Of a stretch of DNA of 64,000 nt, positions 45,934 through 55,323 are shown piece after piece. The translations under genes were made by a program, and so were the position numbers. The stretch is from Fimbriimonadales bacterium (GTDB lineage: Bacteria > Armatimonadota > Fimbriimonadia > Fimbriimonadales > ATM1), in NCBI GenBank assembly GCA_035559795.1, contig DATMAR010000009.1:178600-242599 (forward strand), written 5' to 3'. The first letter of the stretch is position 1. The number at the start of each line of letters is the position of its first letter. Under the pieces are notes generated by a model. The model was given only the letters and a program-made list of their open reading frames with translations. It did no database searches and was not told the DNA's origin.

Positions 45934-46668
45934 GTGATGCTCGATGACGCCGCTTTGGTCTTTCTCATTTTCCTCGCGGCGACCCTTTATTCTTCTGTAG
46001 GTCATGCAGGTGCTTCCGGCTACTTAGCAGCGATGGCGCTTTTCGGAGTAGCGCCGGAAACGATGAAGCCAGCTGCGCTTGTATTGAATATTTTAGTGGC
46101 TGCTATTGCCACCACGCGATTCTTAACAGCGAAAGCGTTTAGTGCACAATTGTTTATTCCGTTAGTGCTGACTTCAGCTCCGTTTGCATTTCTCGGAGGG
46201 GCATGGACGCTATCCGGACAGTGGTACAAAATTCTGGTCGCCTTTGCACTGGTAACGGCAGCATTTCGTTTGGCTCTACACTCTCGAGGGGCAGAAAAAC
46301 CACTTGTTGAAGCACCTTTGTGGCAAACGCTCATCTTAGGGGCAGCGATCGGGCTGTTATCCGGTCTTACAGGAGTGGGCGGAGGAATTTATTTGACACC
46401 CGTGATTCTGTTTGCAGGCTGGGCACGTCCGAGGGAAGCGAGCGGAGTCTCAGCCGCTTTTATCCTCGTGAATTCTATAACTGGCCTTGCTGGTAGATGG
46501 CAGGCAGCACCGAGCCTTCCTCCACAAATTCCTTATTGGGCTGCCGCTGCATTATGCGGTGGACTACTTGGGTCGCATTTAGGCGTAAAGAGACTGAGCG
46601 CAATGGGTCTCCGCCGCGCTCTATCAGCGGTGCTGGTAGTAGCAGCGATAAAACTCATTTATAGTTGA
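45934..46668 (+). CDS. TauE/SafE family membrane permease
   Basis: 244 residues with about eight membrane segments and the duplicated signature of sulfite/sulfoacetate exporters: LYSSVGHAGASGYLAAMAL near the start and LSGLTGVGGGIYLTPVIL near 150. The GTG at 45934 has AGGAG ten bases upstream; the ATG three bases later is possible. Family members export organic or inorganic sulfur anions; the true substrate is unknown. Stands alone. Confidence 0.85.
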   Translation: MMLDDAALVFLIFLAATLYSSVGHAGASGYLAAMALFGVAPETMKPAALVLNILVAAIATTRFLTAKAFSAQLFIPLVLTSAPFAFLGGAWTLSGQWYKILVAFALVTAAFRLALHSRGAEKPLVEAPLWQTLILGAAIGLLSGLTGVGGGIYLTPVILFAGWARPREASGVSAAFILVNSITGLAGRWQAAPSLPPQIPYWAAAALCGGLLGSHLGVKRLSAMGLRRALSAVLVVAAIKLIYS

Positions 46669-46782
46669 TCAAGGCTTGGAAAGGTCAGTGGAACTGCTCT
46701 CAAAAGAGTTGCTTATTTTTTTTGAGTCTGAATAACGTGTAAAATAGAGCGACTAAAACGCAGATGTTTTCGGAGGTTACAA

Positions 46783-47184
46783 ATGAAAACGATTCTAATG
46801 AGCATCGCTTTAGCCCTTACGATTGGAACAGCCCCCTTCGCACAACAACAAGAATGTGATTGTTGCAAAAAGCCAACGGACGAACAAGCGAAGAATAGTT
46901 TGCAAATTAGCCCGGATAAAAAAGGTGTGCAAAAGGCGACGATAAAAGTAGATAACGGATTTTCTCCTGCGACGATTATTGTAAAGACAGGAAAACTCGT
47001 GGAGTTGACTTTCGATACTAAAAGCCGTGGGTGTGCAACGGAAGTCGTCTTTAAAACTTTGAAAATCCGAAAAGGGCTTACCGATGGTAAAAAGACTGTC
47101 GTAACATTCACTCCGAAGAATGCCGGGACATACGTTTTCGAATGTCCTATGGGGATGTACAAGGGAAAAATCGTAGCGAAATAG
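46783..47184 (+). CDS. Periplasmic cupredoxin-domain protein
   Basis: 133 residues with signal peptide (ALALTIGTAPFAQQ). After a short CDCCKKPTDE segment (possible metal site), the body is a cupredoxin-like fold: FSPATIIVKTGKLVELTFDT, RGCATEVVFKTLKI, then NAGTYVFECPMGMYKGKIV with Cys and Met in copper-ligand position. Such proteins carry copper to oxidases or handle copper stress. GGAGG precedes the start. No oxidase is nearby. Confidence 0.82.
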   Translation: MKTILMSIALALTIGTAPFAQQQECDCCKKPTDEQAKNSLQISPDKKGVQKATIKVDNGFSPATIIVKTGKLVELTFDTKSRGCATEVVFKTLKIRKGLTDGKKTVVTFTPKNAGTYVFECPMGMYKGKIVAK

Positions 47185-47241
47185 CCCCCCCTGTTTTAGT
47201 CTGGTCCTTCTAATTTTTTTATTAGCGAACGCGATTAATAA

Positions 47242-47265
47242 GCCTCAACGTAGGAATGTTGAGGC
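47242..47265 (+). terminator. Possible terminator after the cupredoxin gene
   Basis: GCCTCAAC (47242-47249) and GTTGAGGC (47258-47265) form an 8-bp stem followed only by ATAAATTTAT, so intrinsic termination is weak. Confidence 0.4.
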
Positions 47266-47311
47266 ATAAATTTATGCGTTTTCCTACATCGAAGTCTGTA
47301 AAATACTGATT

Positions 47312-48508
47312 GTGTTCACCTCTTTTCGTTTAGCGTTCACGGCGTTAGGAGAGCATCGAATGCGTTCTCTATTGAGCGCTATCGGAATTATGGTGGGGAC
47401 GACGGCGATTATGCTGCTTGTTTCCATCGCGCTCGGGGTGAAAGAAGGTGTAACAGCAGAAGTAGACGAACTGGGGACGAACCTTCTTGTAGTGATGCCT
47501 GGAATCGTCGACCCTTCGGACCCATTCAGTGGAAGTGGCACCATTGGGCTCAGCCCATTTACGAATAAAGATGTCGAAGGCTTGAAGCGAATCCCCGGTG
47601 TCAAAAAAGTGGTTCGTTGGGCATTAGTAGGTGGAGTAATTACATCGAAAAACGGAAGAACGGGCGCTTTCGCAATTGGATGCGACCCGGAATGGTTTTC
47701 GATTGCGAAACACGAATTTTCCGAAGGTGTTCCATTCGACAGCGTTCGTGGAAATGTCGCTGTTTTGGGTTCGAATCGAAGGTGGGATTTATTCAAGACC
47801 GGAAAAGCGATAGGCGAAGAAATCAGAATCAATAATTTTCCTTTCGAAGTAATAGGAGTTTTGAAGGGAGAAGATGAGCGAAATCTATTATCGGGTCCTG
47901 CATTGAGCAACATCGTCGTTTATATTCCTTTCGACGAAGTGTCCAAAATGATGAGACAAGAACAGATTCACCGAATTTTCGTGCAAACAGACCCTAGCGT
48001 CGAACCTCGATTGTTGAAAAGCGCAATCGAGAAAAGCATGCTTCACACTCAAAATGGCTCGGAGAATTTCAGCGTGCTCACACAAGACGAACTTTTGCAG
48101 GCTGTTTACAATGTGCTGAGAATCGTCACCTATCTCGTCGTCGGAATTTCTACAGTAGCCTTGGCTGTCGGAGGGTTAGGGGTGATGACCGTGATGCTTA
48201 TGAATGTGAACGAACGAACACGGGAAATCGGCATCCGAAAAACTGTAGGGGCACGAAAAATAGACATTTTCACTCAGTTCTTTTGGGAAGCTGTCCTCCT
48301 AACGAGTTTAGGAGGTTTGCTCGGTTTGGCTGTAACGTATATAGGAATCACCATTCTCGAATGGCTTACCCCAATACGGGCAATTTTGACCTTAGAGACT
48401 GTAGTACTTGGTTTTGCCGTGTCTATGGGTGTCGGATGTATTTTCGGATTACTACCTGCCATCCGTGCCGCCAGCAAAGACCCCGTCGAAAGCATGCGCT
48501 ATGAATGA
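47312..48508 (+). CDS. MacB/FtsX-like ABC transporter permease
   Basis: 398 residues from GTG 47312. The first helix (MRSLLSAIGIMVGTTAIMLL) is followed by a MacB-type periplasmic domain (about 50-270) and three C-terminal helices with the FtsX motif (VMLMNVNERTREIGIRKTVGARKIDI, two conserved halves) ending AASKDPVESMRYE. It would form the membrane part of an ABC efflux or lipoprotein-release system with an ATPase that is not in the window. Confidence 0.88.
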   Translation: MFTSFRLAFTALGEHRMRSLLSAIGIMVGTTAIMLLVSIALGVKEGVTAEVDELGTNLLVVMPGIVDPSDPFSGSGTIGLSPFTNKDVEGLKRIPGVKKVVRWALVGGVITSKNGRTGAFAIGCDPEWFSIAKHEFSEGVPFDSVRGNVAVLGSNRRWDLFKTGKAIGEEIRINNFPFEVIGVLKGEDERNLLSGPALSNIVVYIPFDEVSKMMRQEQIHRIFVQTDPSVEPRLLKSAIEKSMLHTQNGSENFSVLTQDELLQAVYNVLRIVTYLVVGISTVALAVGGLGVMTVMLMNVNERTREIGIRKTVGARKIDIFTQFFWEAVLLTSLGGLLGLAVTYIGITILEWLTPIRAILTLETVVLGFAVSMGVGCIFGLLPAIRAASKDPVESMRYE

Positions 48509-48603
48509 ATTTGTGGAATTTATGCCCTTTTGCGTATTCGTTGAAAAAATTTTTCAGGGTAAAATGATGTTTCGGCTTTGTATAGGACAGAGGCATTTCA
48601 CGC

Positions 48604-50421
48604 TTGATTACCACCATTAAAACACTTTCAAAGAGCGAACTCGCGCGCGCTTACGTAGACCGGATCGTACTCGTCGGAATGGCGCGTGTTTCGACGACCC
48701 TTCGTTTAGGGGAACTGGCTACTCTCGTTGCCCCCTTCGGCATCGAGATGGAAGACCTTCAACAAATTTTAGCAACGAACCCTGAAAAATACGTTTACCA
48801 TGACCGCAGATGGCTTCCAAAAGCGCGGGTTGAGAGTATTGGGCAGCCTGTAAACGAGCAGATTCGTTTGACTTTAGAGAAAGTCGAAGGGCCTATGCGT
48901 GTGGTGGACTTAGCGAGTGAACTTGCCGCGAGCCGTGGTAGGGCTAAAGAGGTTTGGGTCGAAAGGCTTCCGAAAATGCTGAATGCTGACCCTTATCTTT
49001 TTTGCACCAAAAACGGAATTGCAGGGCTGCGAAAATGGATTTTCGAAGCCTACGACGAGACCCCAGAGCAAGCACTTTATATCAATGACCTCACTTACGA
49101 GGAAGTCGAAGAGATCGACCCGTCCATTGCACGTTTGAGTTTTCACGACTTGGATTCCGCCGCAAAGAGAATCGTTGAGTTTTTGCCTATCGCTGTGAAA
49201 CCTATCGGGTTTCTCGCATGGCGGAAATTAAATCCAGCAGAGCCATACGCGCCGAGACTTTACGATCCTGTAGCCCTTTTCGAAGCGCTGATTTCGCAAA
49301 GCGATGTCGTATTCGGGGCAGACGGAAAGTTGTATCCCGCAAGCACGGCCGCGAGTTGGATTCGTACAGCGATTCGAGAAGCGCACGCAATGGAACCTAC
49401 CGTCGAAATCGAAGAAGCGGCTCCCCTGGAATTCGGAAAACAGGAAATCGAGGAGATGCACGAACTCATTTTCTCGAGCGATGAATCCTTCAGCGTAAGC
49501 AAGTATTTGGAAGAAAAATACGAACTCACTCCCGTCGATAGAACGTACTACGAAGACTTAGCGAATGCCGTCAACGCATTGAAAAATGCGGGAGTTGCAT
49601 GGTGGGTCGGTGGAGACCGTTTTAGAAAACCGAACAGTGCGCCCGACTACATTTATTACGTTCCTGAATTTTTCGAGTTTCCGAAATACGAATTTCGCGA
49701 TGAAGACGGCGAATTGATCGACATCGAACTTTCCGATGACGCGTTCAGCAGCGCTTTGAGAAAAGAGATGTCGCATCCGCTCGCAATGGATGTCTTGGAT
49801 GAAGACCCACAACCGGTTTCGAAAAAACTTCCGGTCATAATTCGGCTCGTTTTGAAATCTTTACACAGAGAACTCGGTACTTTCCCCCTTTGCCAATTCC
49901 CCCCCGGCTGGCTAGAGACAGAGCCGACGATTCAGGAAATCGTTTTTGTAGACCCGCAAGGTAGAGAGTTGCCCGTTTGGCTCAATCACGAAACGCGCCT
50001 TCTTTATAATCTTTTGGATTGGTGGCTCGAGCAACCAGTGGAGAGTGGGGCAGTGTTCACGCTGACGAAAACACAGCGCCCGAATGTTTATGCGTTTCAA
50101 TGGCTCGATGAAACAGACCCGCTCTTGTTCATCCCGAACGACAGGATGGAAGAACTTCGCGATTTCGCTTCGCGCTCCGCGGATTTGTCCACCTACGAGA
50201 TCATCATGGAAATTTTGAGCAAACATCCCAAAGGAGCGCATTACTTGACGATCCTTGCAGAAACGAATGTCGTTCGTCGTGTGACACGTAGGCTGGTTGC
50301 CTCGATACTCACCGGATATCATTGCTTCTATCAACGTCCCGGTTCGCCGGTATGGCACTTCGATGCGAAGAAAGCAGCGCAAGGGTTCGATAAAACGAAA
50401 CGGAAATTCATCAGGAAGTAG
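48604..50421 (+). CDS. Large protein with winged-helix-like segments, unknown function
   Basis: 605 residues from TTG 48604 (GAGG about ten bases upstream); ATG 48679 is an alternative start. Repeated winged-helix-like blocks can be seen: TLRLGELATLVAPFGIEMED, MRVVDLASELAASRGRAKEV and YEIIMEILSKHPKGAHYLTIL. Acidic linkers join them. No enzyme motif or membrane segment. It may bind DNA or RNA. rpsT follows in the same direction after nine bases, suggesting a shared transcript. No named family recognised. Confidence 0.65.
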   Translation: MITTIKTLSKSELARAYVDRIVLVGMARVSTTLRLGELATLVAPFGIEMEDLQQILATNPEKYVYHDRRWLPKARVESIGQPVNEQIRLTLEKVEGPMRVVDLASELAASRGRAKEVWVERLPKMLNADPYLFCTKNGIAGLRKWIFEAYDETPEQALYINDLTYEEVEEIDPSIARLSFHDLDSAAKRIVEFLPIAVKPIGFLAWRKLNPAEPYAPRLYDPVALFEALISQSDVVFGADGKLYPASTAASWIRTAIREAHAMEPTVEIEEAAPLEFGKQEIEEMHELIFSSDESFSVSKYLEEKYELTPVDRTYYEDLANAVNALKNAGVAWWVGGDRFRKPNSAPDYIYYVPEFFEFPKYEFRDEDGELIDIELSDDAFSSALRKEMSHPLAMDVLDEDPQPVSKKLPVIIRLVLKSLHRELGTFPLCQFPPGWLETEPTIQEIVFVDPQGRELPVWLNHETRLLYNLLDWWLEQPVESGAVFTLTKTQRPNVYAFQWLDETDPLLFIPNDRMEELRDFASRSADLSTYEIIMEILSKHPKGAHYLTILAETNVVRRVTRRLVASILTGYHCFYQRPGSPVWHFDAKKAAQGFDKTKRKFIRK

Positions 50422-50430
50422 GAAAGAAAT

Positions 50431-50694
50431 ATGCCGAATATCAAATCGATGGTCAAAGACCTCAAGCGCAATGCAAAACGACGCTTGAGAAATCAGAGCA
50501 CGAAATCAGCGTTGAAAACCTACGTCAAAAAAGCGCGCGAAGCGATAGGCTCTCCGGAAGGAGAGGCGCTCCTTCGAGAGGCGTGCAGGATGCTGGATAA
50601 AGCGGCGGAACGGGGGATTATTCACAAAAACCAAGCCGCGCGCAGGAAATCTCGTCTAATGCAAGCCTTCAACCGCTCACAGTCGAACGCTTGA
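50431..50694 (+). CDS. rpsT: 30S ribosomal protein S20
   Basis: 87 residues, very basic helical bundle typical of S20: MPNIKSMVKDLKRNAKRRLR, ALKTYVKKAREAI, MLDKAAERGIIHKNQAARRKSRL. It binds 16S rRNA early in 30S assembly. A GGAAAG site lies seven bases upstream. Confidence 0.94.
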   Translation: MPNIKSMVKDLKRNAKRRLRNQSTKSALKTYVKKAREAIGSPEGEALLREACRMLDKAAERGIIHKNQAARRKSRLMQAFNRSQSNA

Positions 50695-50763
50695 TTTCTG
50701 TTTGGACAAATCTTTAAGATTCGGCAGTTTTTTAGATTGTTGTGTTCCGGAGGCTTTTTAATT

Positions 50764-50805
50764 ATTTAAAATTTGGATAATTTTATTTAAATTTGGATAA
50801 TTTTT
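50764..50805. repeat. Two imperfect 21-bp AT-rich direct repeats
   Basis: ATTTAAAATTTGGATAATTTT (50764-50784, written here as the first of two) is followed at once by a near copy at 50785-50805, with a seven-G run shortly after. It lies between rpsT and the convergent TIR-STAND gene and marks the left edge of the defence region. Confidence 0.7.
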
Positions 50806-50860
50806 CGTGGGGGGGGTGAATCGAGTGCGATTGTACTCGCAAAACAACACGCACCGGAAT

Positions 50861-51722
50861 CTATTCTAATATGCTTTTTATGCGCCAGGGAAACGTTTCC
50901 CGCAGTATATTCTGGACTTCAGGTTCCAGCCCCTGAAAGATCTCCCGGGCAACATCCTCGCTGGCATTAGCGATTCCCAACACGCACCTTCCGATTTTTC
51001 CCACATCCTGCTCTTCCTTCAGTTTCTCTATCACCACAGGAACTAGTTTGAGGGCAACTTTCTTGCTGGCACGGGCGATTCTCTCCAGGCACCATCCGAT
51101 ATTTCCCACATCCTTCTCTTCCTTCAGTTTCTTTATCAGCCCCTGCCGGTCAAACTTCGGGTTTTCCACAATCTTCCGGGCAACATCCTTGCTGGCACGG
51201 GCGATTCCCTCCACGCACCATCTGATTTTTTCCACATCCTTCTCTTCCTTCAGTTTCTTTATCAGCCCCTGCCAGTCAAAGTTCGGGTCTTCCACAATCT
51301 TCCGGGCAACATCCTCGCTGGCGAGGGCGATTCCCTCCACGCACCATCCGATTTTTCCCACATCCTTGTCCTTATTCAGTTTCTTTATCAGCCCCTGCCA
51401 GTCAAACTTCGGCTCTTCCACAATCTTCCAGGCAACCTCTATGCTGGCTTCGGCGATTCCCTCCACGCACCTTCCGATTTTTCCCACATCCTTCTCTTCC
51501 TTCAGTTTCTCTATCACCACAGGAACTAGTTTGAGGGCAACTTTCTTGCTGGCATTAGCGATTTCCTCCACGCACCATCTGATTTTTCCCACATCCTTCT
51601 CTTCCTTCAGTTTCTTTATCAGCCCCTGCCAGTCAAACTTCGGGTTTTCCACAATCTTCCGGGCAACCTCTATGCTGGCATTGGCGATTCCCCACACGCA
51701 CCATCCGATATTTCCAACATCC
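50861..51722 (-). repeat. Near-identical tandem repeats encoding the sensor part of the TIR-STAND protein
   Basis: Seven units: residues 560, 602, 637, 679, 721, 763 and 798 begin them. Five are of the 42-residue type with FDWQGLIKKLKEEK tail and two (602, 763) are of a 35-residue type with VALKLVPVVIEKLKEE tail. The pair starting at 602 and the pair starting at 763 match each other over both units, implying block duplication. DNA identity between units is high. Confidence 0.9.
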
Positions 51723-53398
51723 ATCTCCCCACGAATTGCCTCAAGAATTTTGTCCAGATTCTCCTTCTTCCCGGCGAGAGAACGAATCAGCGATTTACCT
51801 TCTCCTGTCCACGAGGGAAGCTTTGCGATGAGTTCGCAGGCGTTCTTCGGACAGTTCCGTAAATACAGATGGAAGAGGGCATCCTCCCAGGGTGTATTTT
51901 GTAAGTCTTGCGCATGAGTTAGGATGGCATTACGAATTTGCTTGACCGGTTGTCTGAGCCGGGATGAGGTTTGGGCTTCCAGGAAAAGGTTTGCGACAGC
52001 CGAATGGTGAAGGCTCACTCTTCCGCCCCCTCCAGAGAGGATGCGGGATTCCAAAAGGATATCCAGGGTTTCTCTATTCAGTCCAAGGGTATCGGTTAAA
52101 AAGTATTGAGCCACAGGAATTTCGAAGCGATAGAAAGCGGCGAGGGCCAGCAGGATTAAAACGGCTTGCTCTTTATTCACTCTCTCGCGGTCAGCGGGAA
52201 CCATATCGCGGTAGAATCCTTCGTCCGGTCCATCGGGGTACAGCCATCTTGCCACCGTTTCGCAAACTTCCTTCCTTGCCATCGTTTCCTTCTTTTTGTA
52301 GGTTTCCAGGGCCCAGGTGAGAAGAAGGAGATTTTGGTCGTATCCTTCTTGCTGGATAAGCGCTTTTTCTCTTTCTTCAATCTCTTTTTCCAGGACTTTT
52401 TCCTCAAAAAGTTTAACGATTGAGTCTGCCGCATCCACCGCTTGGAGTTGAATGACTCGTTTTCCTTCTGAAAGGAATGCTTTTAGGGGGCTTGTGTGGA
52501 TGGTATCCTTCTCCATTTCCCAGGAGGGCTCCAATGGGCGAGAGGCAAGGAGGATTTTACATTTTAATGGCGGAGTACCGAGTAACTTTTCTGCAAATTC
52601 TCTATCTAAATGAGCGTCGTCCACCAGGAGGATGGCTTCTTCAGGCAATTGTTGGATTGCTGAAAATTTGGGGCGCTCTGGCTCCTTCAAACGGATAAAA
52701 TAGACTTCTGCTTTTTCTTCGATAAGTTGGTATCCGATAGAGTGGAGGAGAACGGATTTGCCGGAGGCGGGGTCGCCTGTGAGTCCCACTCGCCGCTCTG
52801 TCTTAAGGAGGTCTAAAATTTTCCCGACCTCCTCACGCATGACCACATACCCCGCCTCAAAATCCACAGCCATCGGTCCAATGAGACGATAAAACTCTGG
52901 CGTTTGATAAACCCTCTTCTGAAAGTCTAAGATGCTGGAAACGGTATAGGGTGCCCATTCTGGAGAGCGGGGACATTGAGCCTTAAATTCTCTCTCGTGT
53001 TCCTTGATGTATATAATCGCGTTCCTCAGAGCCTCATCTGGACTTTCTCGGTCTAACGGAATAGGCTCTTGCCCATACCTAAACCCTGTTATTTTGACGC
53101 CATTTTCTAAAATGTATATCACCGGAATTCTTGATTTGTCGGCGTAGCCAATCTCCTGATTTACAAACGCACTTTTAGAAGCCTTTTCCGTGTAAAGAAC
53201 GAGGAGGCAGAAACTTTCATCCAGTTTCTGCCTTATTTTCTCGCTGATGTTTTTTTCATACTCAGGTTCTCTCTCTGCTACATAGAGGGGAACCTTATGC
53301 TCTTGAGAGAGTTCTTCCAGTTTTTCTATTAACGGATTATCTGGATTCTTCCTGTTTCTGACATCCCCAGCATGACTCAGAAAAACCAGATTTCTCAT
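50861..53398 (-). CDS. TIR-STAND NTPase with tandem C-terminal repeats, putative antiphage sensor
   Basis: 845 residues. N-terminal TIR-type domain (about 1-135): FLSHAGD, LYVAEREPEYEK and AFVNQEIGYAD with E82 in the place of the catalytic Glu for NAD+ cleavage. A STAND/AAA-type NTPase follows: Walker A GDPASGKS (208-215), Walker B ILLVDDAH (256-263), then a winged-helix-like part (HHSAVANLFLEAQ). From residue 560 to the end run seven repeats of 42 or 35 residues (DVGKIGWCVEGIA-AS-VARKIV pattern, helical). Architecture matches bacterial NLR-like abortive-infection proteins: ligand binding by the repeats would trigger the TIR enzyme. Sits five kb from CRISPR-Cas. Confidence 0.85.
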   Translation of the reverse strand: MRNLVFLSHAGDVRNRKNPDNPLIEKLEELSQEHKVPLYVAEREPEYEKNISEKIRQKLDESFCLLVLYTEKASKSAFVNQEIGYADKSRIPVIYILENGVKITGFRYGQEPIPLDRESPDEALRNAIIYIKEHEREFKAQCPRSPEWAPYTVSSILDFQKRVYQTPEFYRLIGPMAVDFEAGYVVMREEVGKILDLLKTERRVGLTGDPASGKSVLLHSIGYQLIEEKAEVYFIRLKEPERPKFSAIQQLPEEAILLVDDAHLDREFAEKLLGTPPLKCKILLASRPLEPSWEMEKDTIHTSPLKAFLSEGKRVIQLQAVDAADSIVKLFEEKVLEKEIEEREKALIQQEGYDQNLLLLTWALETYKKKETMARKEVCETVARWLYPDGPDEGFYRDMVPADRERVNKEQAVLILLALAAFYRFEIPVAQYFLTDTLGLNRETLDILLESRILSGGGGRVSLHHSAVANLFLEAQTSSRLRQPVKQIRNAILTHAQDLQNTPWEDALFHLYLRNCPKNACELIAKLPSWTGEGKSLIRSLAGKKENLDKILEAIRGEMDVGNIGWCVWGIANASIEVARKIVENPKFDWQGLIKKLKEEKDVGKIRWCVEEIANASKKVALKLVPVVIEKLKEEKDVGKIGRCVEGIAEASIEVAWKIVEEPKFDWQGLIKKLNKDKDVGKIGWCVEGIALASEDVARKIVEDPNFDWQGLIKKLKEEKDVEKIRWCVEGIARASKDVARKIVENPKFDRQGLIKKLKEEKDVGNIGWCLERIARASKKVALKLVPVVIEKLKEEQDVGKIGRCVLGIANASEDVAREIFQGLEPEVQNILRETFPWRIKSILE

Positions 53399-53577
53399 CT
53401 CAAATCCGTTCGAGGTTTATTTTACTATTTAGAATAACCCAACAAGGCACTCGCCATGAGGTCTGCCTCCGTATGCCGGAATAGGTCTCTTCAAACGGAG
53501 AGGTTCGCGCGAAACTTCTCCCCTTTGAGAGATACCTGCTTTAGAACTGAAGACCTTTAAAACTACATTTGAAAAAC

Positions 53578-55035
53578 TTATCCCAGACCCATCGGAGGAA
53601 GGATCACTCGCAACGCGACGACCGTCACGATCCATCCGGCGATGTCGAAAAGGAATCCTGAGCGCATCATCTCCCGCGCGGGAACTAAACCCGAGGAATA
53701 AACGATTGCATTTGGGGGGGTACTGATTGGGAGCATGAAACCGAAACTCGCGCCGATCGCCGCTCCCAACGCTGGAGGAATCGGACTCATGCCTGCTCCT
53801 TGTGCTACTCCGATAGACATCGGAACGATCGCCGCTGCGGCTGAGGTGTTGCTCGCAAGTTCGCTCAAAAGAATCGCCAGCGCGGTGGTCATCGCAGTGA
53901 GAACCCAAACACTTTCGATTCCGAAAAGTCGTGTGATCGTTTTTCCTAAAGTCTCTGCGAGCCCTGTCTCGTGCATCGCATTTCCCAAAGCGATACCCCC
54001 CGCGAAAAGAAGAATCGTTCCCCAATCTATTGACGCCCCTTGCTTCCAGGAAAGAGTCCTTTTCGATTCGGTGTCTTTCGCAGGAAGCAGGAACAAAAGC
54101 ATCGCCCCGATAAGACTCGCCACCGAGGGGGGGATATGTTTTTGAGACCATTTTGCGAATAAAGACTCCTGACCCAAAATCATCGCGGAAGTGTCGGGTA
54201 AAAGCCAAAGAAAAAGCGTGATCAAAAACGCGATAAGGGCGTTTCGTTCGCTCGTCGAAAGAGGTCCCATCTTTTCGAGATCTTCTTTGGCGACGTTCGA
54301 TGCGTTTTCGGTGCTCGGTGCGTTTTGTCCGTACAAGAAACTCAACACGAGCCAGGAGAGGACAAGCATCACGATGTTGATGGGCATGGCAAAGGCAACC
54401 CACTGCAAAAATGTGATATCCACGCCTGCGACATTTTTGATGTGATCGTGTGCAATCAAATTCGGCGGTGTCCCGACGATGACCCCCACAGCAACCGACG
54501 AACTCCAAGTGAGAACGAGCATCATGCCGATAGCGTATTTCGAATCTTGCGCACCTCGCCCTAACGCACCGAGCAGACTCAAACCGATGGGAAGCATCAT
54601 CGCTGTGACGGCGGTGTTGCTCACGAAAAGGCTAATGGAACAAGTGATTACCGCTACCGTGAACAAGAGTCTTTTCGGAGTTCTCGACGCCCATGGATAA
54701 CGAAGAAGCAAATAGGCGATCCGTCTGTCAAGGGCGGATATATGCAATCCCTTAGCCAAAAGAAAACTTCCGATGAACAGCAAAATCGTGGGTTCGCCAA
54801 AAGCGCTGAAGACTTTCTTTTCATCGGAAACACCGAACAGGACGAGCAGTGTCGCTCCGAGAAGCGCAGTTACTGCGAGGGGGAGAGCCTCCGTAATCCA
54901 AAGGATAATCACCGCGGAAAAAATGCTCGCCGTAATTTGTTGTGGATATTCCAGGTCACGACATAGAAAAAAAACTAATAAGAACAAAACCACCGCGAGG
55001 GACATCCCGATCGCGGAAACGCTTATTCGCCGCAT
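53578..55035 (-). CDS. DASS/SLC13 family sodium:anion symporter
   Basis: 485 residues with about 11-12 membrane segments. Both SNT motifs that form the substrate and sodium sites are present: FVSNTAVTAMMLP and ASNTSAAAAIVP, with TPPNLIAHDH and STPPNAIVYSSG. It imports dicarboxylates, sulfate or similar anions. No neighbour indicates the substrate. The gene has the same style as the core genome and separates the TIR-STAND and CRISPR genes. Confidence 0.88.
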   Translation of the reverse strand: MRRISVSAIGMSLAVVLFLLVFFLCRDLEYPQQITASIFSAVIILWITEALPLAVTALLGATLLVLFGVSDEKKVFSAFGEPTILLFIGSFLLAKGLHISALDRRIAYLLLRYPWASRTPKRLLFTVAVITCSISLFVSNTAVTAMMLPIGLSLLGALGRGAQDSKYAIGMMLVLTWSSSVAVGVIVGTPPNLIAHDHIKNVAGVDITFLQWVAFAMPINIVMLVLSWLVLSFLYGQNAPSTENASNVAKEDLEKMGPLSTSERNALIAFLITLFLWLLPDTSAMILGQESLFAKWSQKHIPPSVASLIGAMLLFLLPAKDTESKRTLSWKQGASIDWGTILLFAGGIALGNAMHETGLAETLGKTITRLFGIESVWVLTAMTTALAILLSELASNTSAAAAIVPMSIGVAQGAGMSPIPPALGAAIGASFGFMLPISTPPNAIVYSSGLVPAREMMRSGFLFDIAGWIVTVVALRVILPPMGLG

Positions 55036-55214
55036 TGAATGTAGTCTATCCTCATTTTCCCTTTTACGAATGCAACTCCAAGGGGCAAGGCTATGGCTTG
55101 TGAATAACGAACGCTATTTCTCTCTACTGAGCATCTCCAAGAGTTAGCTTTATATGGGTCGAGCTGCCGATGTAAGGATACACACATTTCCCGAAGGCAT
55201 AACAATAAACCCTT

Positions 55215-55254
55215 AAAAAGGTAATCCCGGCATTACGCCGGGACTTCGATTACC
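55215..55254 (-). terminator. Terminator of the tracrRNA
   Basis: Nested stem on the minus strand: GGTAATC pairs with GATTACC, and inside TCCCGGC pairs with GCCGGGA (loop GTAAT), followed by TTTTT at 55219-55215. It both forms the last tracrRNA hairpin and stops transcription. Confidence 0.92.
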
Positions 55255-55317
55255 TACGGCTGAATCTCCTTTTGGGAGCCGCCTTGTTTCAGAGATTCAG
55301 CCAGACTGCCATAGGGT
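55215..55317 (-). ncRNA. tracrRNA of the type II-C CRISPR system
   Basis: About 103 nt on the minus strand, 5' end near 55317. The anti-repeat (about 55291-55317 and upstream bases to 55325) contains CCCTATGGCAGTCTG, and pairs with the crRNA-sense repeat along nearly its whole length with one bulged G. It is followed by an AAGGC...GCC nexus-like stem with CTCC-CAAAA-GGAG, as in II-C tracrRNAs, and by a terminator. It is divergent from cas9. A good promoter lies upstream. Confidence 0.9.
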
Positions 55318-55323
55318 TATAAA

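Noticed and set aside
53429..54508. 359-codon minus frame overlapping the anion symporter
   Set aside because: Arg/Asp/Ser-rich shadow of a clear membrane transporter.
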